A stretch of 31,587 nt of DNA from Paramacrobiotus richtersi (Eukaryota; Tardigrada; Eutardigrada; Parachela; Macrobiotidae), in the NCBI GenBank assembly GCA_034698045.1, contig JAQGAU010000302.1, forward strand, positions 1 to 31,587, written 5' to 3'. Under the pieces are notes generated by a model. It was given only the letters and a program-made list of their open reading frames with translations, did not search any database and was not told the DNA's origin. A program made the translations under genes and the position numbers. Of the stretch, positions 1 to 10,888 are shown one piece after another. The number at the start of each line of letters is the position of its first letter. Within the stretch, counting starts at the first letter, position 1.

Positions 1-1037
1 GATGTCCAAAACCAGTTACAAGTTAACAGCAGTTTGTTCCAGCAGTTCACAGAATCGTTTTCTACCGGGAATATCAGTGATCCAGTGCCCGTAACGGATG
101 CTGTTTGCAGGTATGGTGCTGCAATGTTTATGCACATAATATAATTATCTGCACAAAACAAGTTATTACCTCAGCAAAAGTGTAAGAAAGCAGCGCACAT
201 GGGCGTAAATCTGTACAGCTAAACTTCGAACAGATACATCGCAATTCAAAGAATTTTGAAAATGATTGTGTTGTTTGCAATTGCACCTGATATTTTTGAA
301 AATGTTACAGTTTGTTGTCCAAGTTTGACACTTGCGCCCGACCCGTGGCTGGAGACTGTCTGTTCCTGTTAGCGGCCGCTGCACTGGACGTCTACGAAAG
401 CGCCCTGGAACTGTGCCGCTCCCCAAACGTCTACATTTATTTCACCCAAATCATCAGCTGCAATTACAAAGTGGATCTCATTGCGACTGCCTCCAGCGAC
501 GACATATTCAGCAGTTACATTCAAGATATCGCTGCAGCAATGGCAAACGCTAGTAACTTCAACGAACTGATGGCACTACCAGCTGATACCATTATGAACA
601 TTGAATGCCGGTACGATAAAACTGTGTACCTACTGTCAAACTGTTTGATAACAGACAATAAGTTTTGTAGGATGATTGAACGGGTGCATGAAATGTTTCC
701 GCTGGAGAAAGTCAACGAGACGTGTGGAGCGGAAGCGTACGAAACGTACGGTACTTTGTATCCGCAGATGTTGGAGATGTACAAGTGTGAGAACGGGACG
801 TTGGAGCATAACCATACGGTCACGAGTACCACTACTACAAATACGGATACAACAACACCTTTTACAACGGTCCCGGTTCTTTTCCTGAATGAAACCACAA
901 CTGCGGCCCGAGAAACTTCAACGGGAACAACCGATCGGTCGAGTTCGCCACAACCCCCACAACCTGGTGGTGGTTCTGGTTATACGACGTACAGCTTCCC
1001 AATAACTCTATTCGCGTTGGTTGTTCTCATTCACTGA
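1..1037 (+). CDS. Gene A: partial secreted, Cys-rich, probably GPI-anchored glycoprotein
   Basis: First of three tandem paralogues; its 5' end lies outside the window. Exons by comparison with the other copies: 1-110 (phase-2 end, TGC AG|gtatgg), 311-610, and 671-1037 with the stop. The visible part is 258 residues. It keeps eight of the family's ten cysteines: one at the end of exon 1, five in exon 2, two at the start of exon 3 (the ETCG and MYKC regions). After these comes a Thr-rich stalk with NxT sequons and a Gly-rich spacer, then a short hydrophobic C-terminus (FPITLFALVVLIH) ending at the stop. That tail is typical of a GPI-attachment signal, so the protein is probably exposed on the cell surface. 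The second intron (611-670) is open in frame, so exons 2 and 3 look like one continuous reading frame; alignment to B and C removes 20 residues. Function unknown. Confidence 0.8.
611..670 (+). other. 60-base stop-free intron of gene A (length divisible by three)
   Basis: The segment starts gtacga, ends ttttgtag, has no in-frame stop and is 60 bases long, so unspliced RNA would still encode a full protein with a 20-residue insertion. The flanks (TGCCG | GATGATTGAACGG) match exactly the phase-2 exon 2/exon 3 junctions of B and C, where the introns are longer and unmistakable. Confidence 0.75.
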
Positions 1038-1767
1038 GCATTTTTCCCTGCAAGTTCATTCGTAAAATTTAACGTTACACAATGATAATCCGCTGCCTGT
1101 TCTGTACTCGATCGCTAAAAGTAGACTAACTTCTATACTTCGTTCCTGTATGTCTTGTTAACCATGGGATGATTTTTAAAAGGTGCAAGGTTTCGTGTTG
1201 CATTAGCGATACTACAGTATGACAAAAAAACTGAAAGCACCACAATGTGGTTAACTGGAATAAAGTAGAAAAGTGTAATTGCGTATTATGCACAGCGATT
1301 GTTACGCTGATTACAAACTGTTTTACTGGTTTACGTTGTCGAAATGATGAATATGTCGCCAAGTGGCACTACTGTATGAATGACTCAGCTAATGTCGCTC
1401 AATGGCAATATCGATAAGGGAAATATGCGCAGGAGCAACTGCGTGAATGCCGAACGTAACAATGGAAGCTATCTCTGCTGATAACCCTTTGTTGTAGAAA
1501 AATGCCTGCTGATATCAGAATAGTATGACATTCCATTGTCGTTTCACGCAGGAAATGGATCGACGTTATTTGTAATGGCACACATATTGTAGGCAAAGTC
1601 CAGCATTGTTCCCGAATGCGAGCAACCGCAAGATAAAAAACGTCAGATAACGGGCATTAAACGTCAAGAAGTGCTACATAAACTGGAACAAGTAAGACCA
1701 GAAATCCATTCAGTTGGATATAGGACGTTTTCAGCTGAATCATTTTCATAACATAATCCTCTCAAAA
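1038..1767. other. Intergenic A-B, with poly(A) signal and upstream region of B
   Basis: No coding region is supported here. An AATAAA at 1259-1264 fits the 3' end of gene A. WGATAA motifs occur upstream of gene B (TGATAA at 1479-1484, AGATAA at 1631-1636 and 1645-1650). They could be GATA-factor sites, but such short motifs are common by chance. Confidence 0.4.
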
Positions 1768-3580
1768 ATGTTGCGGATTCTGTGCACCGTTTCTCTCCTG
1801 GTTGGGATTGCCTATGGCCAGCTCATTGTGCCGCAGATCCCTGACATCTTCCCAGCGACTTGCACTGCCGCTGACCAGCTGGCACTGTATACATGTGCCA
1901 TGCAAATGCAAACCCAGACCGTGCAGAGCCAAGAAGTTTTCCAGCTGTTCGGTCAGGCTGTGATGAACGGGAATATTACGGAAGCTGAATCTACGGTTCT
2001 GCTCGACACAGCTTGCGAGTAAGCGAATTGTTCAATTATACAAAACACAGACAACGAGTTTTTCGCTCATACGGCTTTCTTTGAGTTATTTTTGTTTCTC
2101 TTTCTATGTTTTTTTACGTTTTGTCAGCTTATACGGTGTTTCTTTCCTTTTTGGACGTAAAAGTACACTTTTTGTAGTTATTTCCATTCATTGGTTGTCC
2201 AGTATTGTTGTGTTCTTTAGATGTTTTTTGGTAAACTGCAATTATTGCACCAATGCATTTTATGCTAAATGTTAAAAATATTGATTATTTTGACGTGCTT
2301 AATGTAAAAACATCAATTTTGAATATTGTAAATGTCTCCGTTTTTTCTTTTTATTGGTCTTTTCTTGCTTTTTTTCGGCAGTGACGGTAGATTTAGTATC
2401 ACATCTGTGACGGAGCTCCAGCATAACGCATTTCTTTGTAGTCTGCTCACCGACACCGTTACCTGCCTCAGCCCGCTGAAGGATCGATGCTTCACCACGC
2501 CGCTCATGGCTTTCTCCTTTGAGCAATACGATGGCATTCTCGCGTTGTGCGCCGTTCCCCACCGCGAGAAGTACTTCACCCAGATCGTCAAATGCAACAA
2601 AAAGCTGGATATCTTGAACACAGTTGTCGCTGATCCGGAGATCCTGAACATTATCAACGAGATCGTTAACGCGACGACTGCCGTGGGCACAAATATCACT
2701 GACATCATGAATATGTCCCCTCAGTTTTTCGTGGAATCAACGTGCCGGTAAAAATATTTAATCTTTTATAAAATGATCCGTTATAGTAACTAAACTGTCA
2801 GCATAGACTGTCAGTAATAAATTTCGCAGATAAGAAATAAATTGTTTTTTTTTGCTACTCACCATTTAGATACTCGCAAAAAATCAATGGTGATGAAGTA
2901 AACTACAGGTTTATTTTGCTTCTGAATTTACGCGGTTTTTAAAAGGTCACCTTCGTATTGGAATACAACAGTAAATGTTTATTTACCAAATTTCACCGGG
3001 ATTTCTGCGTGTTGTCAGTGAACATATTGAATTAACAACTACAATTCATTCGTTTTTTCACAGCCTGATCCGTCGTGTCGGCGAACTTACTCCGCTCTCA
3101 AAGGTCAACGCCACCTGCGGCCAGGAGACCCACGATACCTACGCCCAGCTGTACCCCAAACTCTTGGAGATGTACAAGTGCAACGGACACATCGGAGTTG
3201 AAACGAACACCACCCGTACTCCCATCGTCTCCAATACCACCATTACCATTGACACCAACACCACCCGCATTCCCATCGTCTCCAACACCACCATTACCAT
3301 TGACACCAACACCACCCGCGGTCCCAACATGAACGAAACCAGCACCGTGCCACCGGCTGTCAACGGAACCTCGACCGTGGCACCCAACACCAACTCCACC
3401 AACACCCCAGTACCCGGACTGCCCACCAGTACCGTCTTCACTAACACCACCGTGTTCAACAACAATACCAACCCCAACCCCAACAATACCGGTAGCTACG
3501 TGCAGCCCGGTAGCGGATCGGTAGTGTACAGTCTCTGTGCTATCCTCTTTGCCATTGTTACCGTGCACATGAGGAACTAA
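1768..3580 (+). CDS. Gene B: secreted 10-Cys glycoprotein with repeat-rich stalk and GPI-like tail
   Basis: Three exons, 1768-2018, 2442-2747 and 3064-3580, joined by two phase-2 introns (gtaagc...tgtag and gtaaaa...cacag), give 357 residues. The start is the ATG at 1768, directly followed by a signal peptide (MLRILCTVSLLVGIAYG). Three cysteines lie in exon 1, five in exon 2 and two at the start of exon 3; all ten recur in gene C. The core looks mostly helical, with a conserved KYFTQIVKCNKKLD segment in exon 2. The stalk is almost entirely Asn/Thr/Pro with many NxT sequons and contains a 51-base tandem repeat. The end (PGSGSVVYSLCAILFAIVTV) resembles a GPI-anchor signal. The layout recalls secreted many-cysteine helical domains of ecdysozoans such as DUF19, but I cannot assign it. 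Likely an extracellular cell-surface protein; role unknown. Confidence 0.85.
3206..3325 (+). repeat. 51-base coding minisatellite in the stalk of gene B
   Basis: Two full units (3206-3256, 3257-3307) and the start of a third (3308-3325) are nearly identical. Each encodes the 17-residue unit NTTRxPIVSNTTITIDT with two N-glycosylation sequons. The unit length is a multiple of three, so copy-number change would keep the frame and alter only stalk length and glycan number. Confidence 0.9.
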
Positions 3581-6500
3581 AGTCCAGTGGGGGAACAGTA
3601 CCGTACCAAAGTGATCTGTGATAAAGGGTTTATTATACTGGGACAGTTAGTACCACAGTGGTGTGTTTGATAAAGAGATTAATTGTACTGCTGCTCAGGT
3701 GATCGCAGTTGTTGAGAAACTGTCAGGTGTCAGGAATGTTGAGCTTATCTTGGGTTGATTGCCTTATGTGTCAGTACTGGCGATAAGGCTGCGGCAAAAT
3801 AAAGCTATTACATATTTTCATGACAGCGTTGCCACCTGTTGTTATCATCTTCACCGGTGTAGATCTTTTTGCTCGTGATCATTATTTAGCATGCAGCTTG
3901 ATTAATACAGCAAGATGTAAGTAAGTAAGGCCATGAAGTGACATGTTTACTGCACGCTTCGTTACGCACCAGAGTGTCGGTTAAAATAAATATAATAAAT
4001 ATACTGTCGATAAGAATGCTCAAATCGAATGAATCGAATGCTGAAGATGCTCTTATGATCGGATCAGAGAAGGTAAATATATAAATACTGAGTAATTTCC
4101 AAGAAGGTAAAAATTAAAAACACAACTGAAGTGCTGCAAATCTGACAGCTCTAGCAGGACGAAATAAGGTAAGGTACCCGTGGAGACCGCGATCGAATTA
4201 TGGTATCGTTCGAGTTTTTCAATTCTTCACCTTTGCAAAGGAATTCCAAATACACAACTCATTGGATATCTTTAGATCACTTCGCCAAGATCTTTGCACG
4301 TCATCCCGGCCCGTTTGGTCCCCGGATATTTCGTCCCACTTCGCGGACACATACTCGGTGCCCAGTTGGTCCCGAAGGCAATTTTAAGAAACACTTATAC
4401 TTAGGTATTGTAACTGATTCTGATATGCGCCTCAAGTAGTTAATAGTGTACAGGCTCTGGAATTTAAACTAATTACGTAAGTACTGTACAGTAACAGCCG
4501 GTCCCTTGTTCGTGACCACGGGGAGATTTGTGTATGTACGTGCGCAAACTGTACTAATAGTTTAATTTTGATACATCGAACGAAATTGTGTACTAGTATT
4601 AAATTTTGTCGATTGTAACGTAGAAATGTCAGCTGTAATGTGCCAATTTGACTTGAATTTAGGTCTTAAGATTAGGCGCCCAATTTATTACATAAATTCT
4701 ACTTCTCAGTCAGCGCTGAATTATCAGGTATTTTAATCAAATCAACAAAATATACTGCAAGTACCGAAATCTGAAAATCGGTGGGATGAAATGACCTCTG
4801 GGAGTAGACTGGGAATTGTAGCTGGACCAGATATTCTCGGTACGCGGTTCCATTCCAGGTAGTTTTTATTTATTTATTTCTTCTCAATCAGACAACCCGA
4901 TTCCAGGGCTCTAAGGGAGTCTGATCTGTCTGCGTCTTTGCAACGAAACACAAACCAACGAGAAAGGTACTAATTCAGAGTCGAAACAGATATGGAACGA
5001 AGCTTGGGCTGTTAAGTATTACGGCAGTGGTTTCCGTAGGACAGCCACAAGACAGATAGACGTCCCTATCTGTACATCCGTCGACGACGACGAGAATGCT
5101 TGCGGTCGGTGTAGCAAGATTCTCCTGCAAAATATGGTACTTATATCTTAACATCGTTCGCGTCCGCTGTGCAACATGATATCACGGAATTAAAACAACC
5201 GTAATTTTTTGTGCAAGATGACAGAAGATGTGCACCCTCGAACAAATCAGTTAACAGACGAGCTAACGGATCGTAAACAGTCAAAGGCACTCCTTTCCAC
5301 AAGGAAACGTGATAACCCGCGAAACTGGCGGCGAAAGCCACTAAATGTCACGCTGTTTTTGGCTTAAAGGCTGTTTTTGGGATGCGGAAGACCGCGTACA
5401 AACTCTCCGTGCTGAACAACTTCTGCAGATCTTCCCTGAATGCATTCAGGATGATTGATGAGCCAAATAACTGATATCACAGCAGCATCCGACAAACTGA
5501 GAGACGAGCTAATACGAGACGGTTTCGGGGGTTGGGATGGGAGCGCTGGATGCGGAGTGCACTGCTATGGCCGTCGTTACCGTTCACAGGCGCTGTAACT
5601 CTCACAGTTGGATCCGGGGTTTCCGACAACGACAAAATTATGGACTGATGGTGCAGTACTGCTGGGGTGTGTCAATTAATAAGGGCACAATTGCAAGGAA
5701 ATCAATTTAACAGCAAACGCAGGAAGAATAAAAATTAATCGATGGAACTCGAAAACTCTTGTCATACGAGGTATTTATGGGAAAACCAGAGAAATAGGTC
5801 TGGATGCCAATAATCCCCGATGCCAAATATAAAGTGGCTAATGTGTTCTGTTCTATATGGGACTACTTCCGGAAAACAACAAAAAATGACTTCACGGGAG
5901 TTATTTATTCAGTAATTTTACAAAGAGAAGCCCCAATAGCTAAAAGACAGAATTAACAGCTCAACGAGACGTCAATTAATTATTATCAAGACACGAGAGC
6001 ATCGATCACTGATTAACTGAAGAGATTCTTGTACGCCTGGCCGTTCTTATCCCATCGGAGAATCTCCCAACATCATCTTGACCAAAGGATCCGCCTTTAC
6101 TCGACCCCTGTCCTTATTCGTCAATAAATCGACCTCATGACACTCTGTTAAACTTACAGCATCACCCCCCATGTGAGCGCAGCCCGGAGCGGTTGCAAAC
6201 GGCCATTCACTTGCAGTAATCGCTAGATTCGCCGACAAGATTCAGACGATGAAATTCAATTATTCTCGTGGGTCGTGGCGGCCAGACAATTCGCACTTGC
6301 TTTCTTTTCCGGGCATCGTTAGCACTTAACGCTGCTCCGGACAACCAGTCCGAAAAATGTCACCCGTTGCAAACCATTAAACTCCTGTCCTTCTCACTTT
6401 AGTAACCACAAACTCTGCCATTCTCCAATAACAGCATATGACCCGTAATGTAGGCAGCATGGCAAAGAAAGGAACAATTTCTGGAGTAACTTCACCAGTT

Positions 6501-6993
6501 TGTGGTATCACACAGAAATTAAGAAATCTTAAGAACAAGGTCACAGCGCAGTTAGGACTTCTCCTCTCGGTCTAAGGCTGAATTTTGCGACAAAAGGAAT
6601 GGTTTTTCTCTGAATGGTCTGCGTCACTTTCTTCTAACATAAGCCAGGCTACAACGAGTGACCTTTTGCAGCAAGCATGCTGAATACAGGAAACAAATGT
6701 GTTGCTGAGACTGACTAATTCATTATTCTGTTTTACTACAGGGGAAAAATGCTTTACGCACGTAGTGCAAAGTCCATCTTTGTTTTCTCACCATTTATCG
6801 TAATATGACAACTACCTGCGATAACGGCGAACGTAATGTCTGATAACAACCACTTGAATCGAGCGCATATGTATATCAGTTAGATGCTCCTAAGAAATCA
6901 GTCATACAGACACAAACCTGTTTTTACTAACGACATTAATACCGTAGCCATTTTCACTTTGAAATTTTGAAGAAGTACTTCCAACGTATAAAA
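3581..6993. other. 3.4-kb gap between B and C without recognisable genes
   Basis: Both strands lack long or paralogue-like reading frames. I found no trace of the three-exon family. An AATAAA at 3798-3803 probably ends gene B. A short TTTA run lies near 4865-4880. TGATAA at 6841-6846 and a TATA-like stretch (gtatatcag, about 130 bases before the start of gene C) may belong to the promoter of C. I saw no transposon ends or RNA genes. Confidence 0.45.
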
Positions 6994-8676
6994 ATGTTCC
7001 GTGTATTTTGTGCAATTATTCTCCTGTCCGGGATTGCCTATGGGGCGTTCGTCCCCTTTCAGTCACCCGAGCCCACAATGTTCCCCGCTACTTGTACAGA
7101 AAGTGACGTGGCGGCAATATCTGTATGCACGGAAACTTTCAACAATCAGTCAATGGAAACTCTGTCAGTTGTTAATCAATTTGGACAAGCCATCTTAACC
7201 GGCGAAATTACGGAAGATAATGCACAGATTTTGCTGGATTCCGTTTGCGAGTGAGTATAACTTCCATGCGAGAAAGTAGTATTTTTGTTATAACTTAAAT
7301 CAAAAGTTTAGTTCCATGTTTCTTCCTTAATTTCAATTTTCAAAAGTCCTACAAGCTGTTCTGCAAAGATTTCCATAAACTTAACGTTTATGCTACAATG
7401 AATCTTTCAAGAACATTGATTTTTCGATCTTGTTAATTTACTGATGAAAATGTGCTTTTGTACTGCAGAAAAATTTCCACAATCGTCAACTGTGTGAAGC
7501 CATTTCAAGAGCGCTGTTTTACATCTCCTTTGTATGGCTTTTCCTTCCACGTGTACGACACCGTACTGCAAATCTGTGAGGCTGACCATCGCGACAAATA
7601 CTTCACCCAGCTCGTTACGTGCAACAAGAAGCTGGATTTCCTCAGTACTTTGACAAGCGATACGGGAGTAGCCACTGTTATCCAAGATTTTGCTAGCATG
7701 AGCATTAGCGTTATGGAGATTCCAACTTTTGTTCTGGTGAATTACCAGTGCCGGTAAGGAAGTACAGCTGCTATCGCGTGTGTGAAAGCTTCAGATAAGA
7801 AATGTCCATTGTTCGTAGCCAAACTGAAGATAAATATTTCAGCTTTGAAGATTACTTTCTGAGTCATAGGTTTTGTTAATTTTCAAATTTTGTAGAAATT
7901 GGATCAAAGGTCAAGTAAACGTAGTAAGCATTTCGAGGTTTTTACAACATTCTTTAATTCACGTTCTGCAACTGTACTAATTTTACAAATCCAAAAAACC
8001 GAAACTTACAACAGATTGATAGGAATCTGCATTTTCAACTGGGAAAAATTGATCGTATAGCAAAACCGTGTTCTCGATGGCCGTTTTAGCAGTTTCTAGA
8101 ATGATTACTTCACTAAACATTAAGAATAATTTTATTGTGCATGATTTACGTACAATAGTCTCGATAGAAATCAAACCTTGATAAAGTCAATTCTTAATAT
8201 TGTGTTTGTTTAGGTTGATTGAAAGGGTACACGCCCTTCTCCCAATGGACAAGGTGACCGCCGATTGCGGAGCAGAAACCTACAACACCATCCAAATTCT
8301 CTACCCACAGTTACTGGCTTTCGCCCACTGCAAGGGCGACCATACAGTCGAGAACAACGGCACCACTTCCGCACCGACAGCCACCAACACTACAATTAGC
8401 ATCGACATTAACAACTCCACAAGCTCTGCACCATCTGCCAGCAACACCACGATTAACACCAACATCAACAACTCCACAAACTCACCGAACCCTGGGTTGC
8501 CGACCAGCACGATCGCGCCCCAGTGGAATACCACCGCTGCTCCTGTGCTTAACAATAATACGGATGCACCTCTCGGTGCCAATAATACCGGTGGTTACGT
8601 GCAACCCGGCAGTGGATCGGTTTTCTATATCTTGTTCGCTCTTATCGTAGCCATTGTGACGGTGCATGTACGATAG
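6994..8676 (+). CDS. Gene C: secreted 10-Cys glycoprotein, paralogue of B
   Basis: Exons 6994-7250, 7469-7753 and 8214-8676 are joined by two phase-2 introns (gtgagt...ctgcag, gtaagg...gtttag), giving 334 residues. The start is the ATG at 6994, opening a signal peptide (MFRVFCAIILLSGIAYG) very like that of gene B. All ten cysteines align with B, as do KYFTQLVTCNKKLDF in exon 2 and the C-terminal PGSGSVFYILFALIVAIVTV tail. The Asn/Ser/Thr stalk carries its own 57-base repeat, related to but different in length from that of B, so the stalks have expanded separately. An ATTAAA at 8900-8905 is a possible poly(A) signal. Expected location is the outer cell surface, GPI-linked. Function unknown. 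Confidence 0.85.
8368..8481 (+). repeat. 57-base imperfect tandem repeat in the stalk of gene C
   Basis: Two 19-codon units (8368-8424, 8425-8481) each begin Ser-Ala-Pro, contain an NTTI core and end in NNST. They match the NTTITIDT part of the gene B unit and add further sequons. Confidence 0.75.
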
Positions 8677-9214
8677 ACAGTTACTGATAACGGTGCGTTG
8701 TAGTCTTGCCTGTGATGGTAAATTCTTGGTCATGCAGCTGCTCATTGATAATTGCTGTATGATCTTGTTGTCTGTGTCAACATAAGAGCATTTCCGCGAT
8801 TGTTTAAGACAGTATTGCTCATAAAATCAACAGTTTGTGTAATAATGCTGCAAAAATGTTACCAGTAACTGCCCGCGTATGGTTTGGGCAAGTGCGTACA
8901 TTAAATACTATGCGGTGTTACTTATCCATACTATCCGATTAATAGACTCGCTTTTAACGATAAAGATGCATGTAGAGCAAAACACGCTTAAATTTGCTAC
9001 GTTCACAAGCTAGATTTTCCGATTTGATCACGTGCGCGAAATTTTTTATTTCTCGTTATGACATACAATTTGAACACAATTTCTGACGGTGGATTTAACG
9101 TTAGCAGAACCAACTAATCATCAACAATCGATCGCAGCTAATGTAGCAAGTTTCAAACACATTTTCAATTTCAAAAGAAAATTGCTTAATAAACCCAGTT
9201 TCTCGAAATTGGGT
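8677..9214. other. Intergenic, convergent gene C / receptor copy 1
   Basis: AT-rich, with no coding region I can support. It holds the 3' ends of two convergent genes: the plus-strand ATTAAA at 8900-8905, and tttatt at 9045-9050, which is AATAAA on the minus strand and could serve receptor copy 1. Confidence 0.35.
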
Positions 9215-10223
9215 CTAACGTTTGAGACCGGCAAAAAAATGTACAATCTTCCGTCCAGGCACGATCAACGCTGAACGCAGATCCTGCAGAACTAACGCAA
9301 ACAAAATCGGATCCGTGACAGACTGCAGTGCAAACAGTAACCCCATAATCTCGTACACCACCGGCGACTCAATTTTCACAAAACCAGCCACCGTGTAAAA
9401 CGTCACATTCGGTGCCCAGCATATCAAGATACTCAGCGTCAGTAAACTGGTAATAAGGAACGCTCTGCATCTTTCATCTCTGACTGGATTTTCGTTATTG
9501 GCTGTTTCGTTGCCGCCATCGTTTGGTGTCATATTTTGTCGAGTACCGACAACGGAAATGGCGCGTCTAGAGGATAGTCTGACCCTCTGCCTCTGCTTAT
9601 GTTTAATCAGCAGAAACGGATACGTCAGTAGAATCACAGAAACTGGAACCAAATAAAGCACAAACTGCATTACCCTATTCCATATGTACTGCGCCTCAGG
9701 ATCGACCATACACCATACACCGATGACTCTGGAACGGTAATCGATAAAACAGCGCACCCCGTACAATCCCCGGTAGACACACCGCATGGACACAGATCCA
9801 CATGGCAATCACGGAAAGAAACGCCGTTTTGAAGCTATGATGGTTTCTGAACAAAACTGGAAAGGTCACGGCGAATAAACGGTTAATACTGATTAGTACG
9901 TGTGATTGGATGGTCATTGCCCCTAATGCGGTAAGAGAGTAGATGTAGACGTTGCAGGCCGTGCTGCTTAACGGCCAGGTGGTGTGGACGCTGTTGACAA
10001 TGTCCAGTGGGTTGTTCAATAGGGAATACAGGAGATTCGCCAATAAGAGATTCCCAAGGTACACGTTGAACGGGGTGTGCAGGTTCTTGTTAGTGGCAAA
10101 GATGATTAGGAAATACCCGTTTATGACAACTGCCAGTGGGGAAATGATTGAAACACTGATTGGCGTAAAGGACCATGTTGTAGACGTTTGGTTGTGTAAA
10201 GATGTGGCTTCGATGGATTCCAA
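9215..10223 (-). pseudogene. GPCR copy 1: rhodopsin-like receptor broken by a 7-bp duplication
   Basis: Seven hydrophobic segments and the family motifs are present: TM1 LNG-type (here INGYFLIIF), GNLLLANLL in TM2, INRLFAVTFP after TM3, CWAPN in TM6 and DPILF in TM7. The first reading frame runs 10223-9696 and the second continues to 9215. They are shifted exactly where CATACAC is duplicated (9707-9713 and 9714-9720, plus strand). Without one copy the span is 1002 bases, a multiple of three, and ECL2 matches the intact paralogues (HRCM...AQY.WN). No in-frame ATG lies between the upstream TAG and TM1, where the intact copies have one; a TTG occupies the N-terminal position. A 5' exon spliced at the ...ctcatag acceptor could supply the start. 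Probably a pseudogene; an assembly error or polymorphism remains possible. Confidence 0.8.
9707..9720 (-). repeat. 7-bp tandem duplication causing the frameshift in GPCR copy 1
   Basis: CATACACCATACAC on the plus strand is two perfect adjacent copies of a heptamer. It sits in extracellular loop 2 just after the conserved cysteine codon, precisely at the frame change. Confidence 0.85.
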
Positions 10224-10888
10224 TGCGCTATGAGACTATAAGTAGCTACAAGAGACACTTAGCGATACAAAAGGTTCAATAACGTTGTACATCATTAAAC
10301 GGTTCATTCAGTAGCTAAGGATAACAAGCTAGATATATATGACGTCTGCGGTTTCATTTCACAGCCCAGTTTCCCGGATTCTAGCATTCCAGGGAACGGG
10401 AATCTGCCATACTGGCAGGTGTACAATGCAAGCATTTGTTTTGGCAACATGGTTCGACACGCACTGCCTTTAATTTTTAATTAAGTACGACACTCGAGAA
10501 CGTGCAGGTATCCAGTAATTTGCCCCAACTACACTAGCTTGTGACAGCTTCATTAGGGATCTATTTACTGACATCGAAACCGCACAAGACATATAAGTTA
10601 CACACAGTGCTCGCTGGAATGGAATGCGTGATTGCTTTAATATCGGTTTGATATTTTCTACACTTTACAAGCAAACATTACGTAGCCCTGCGCGTTACAA
10701 CCACGTTGTGACAATCCCTACTAATTCCCTTTAATGAGTTAGCATTTGTATTACAAGGAAATCAAGAAGCGTCCTTAAAACCGCAACCGTGTAGCGTGAA
10801 AAGCAGCCACGGATGTTTCGAAACAAACCGTCTTTCAGAAATCCTGTTTACAAGATCTTTCGGCAATACATCGCAGTTACCGAAAGCA
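10224..10888. other. Intergenic between GPCR copies 1 and 2
   Basis: No gene is supported. It should contain the upstream region of receptor copy 1 and the 3' flank of copy 2, both read on the minus strand. A short perfect hairpin (CTGCCA tac TGGCAG, 10404-10418) is present, of no clear role. Confidence 0.35.

Noticed and set aside
3098-3568. Long minus-strand frames opposite the stalk of gene B
   Set aside because: They are shadows of the low-complexity Asn/Thr codons on the plus strand; Gly/Val-rich with no start context or domain.
3581-6993. Possible fourth copy of the A/B/C family in the large gap
   Set aside because: None of the conserved Cys segments, the KYFTQ motif or the GPI-like tail can be found in any frame.
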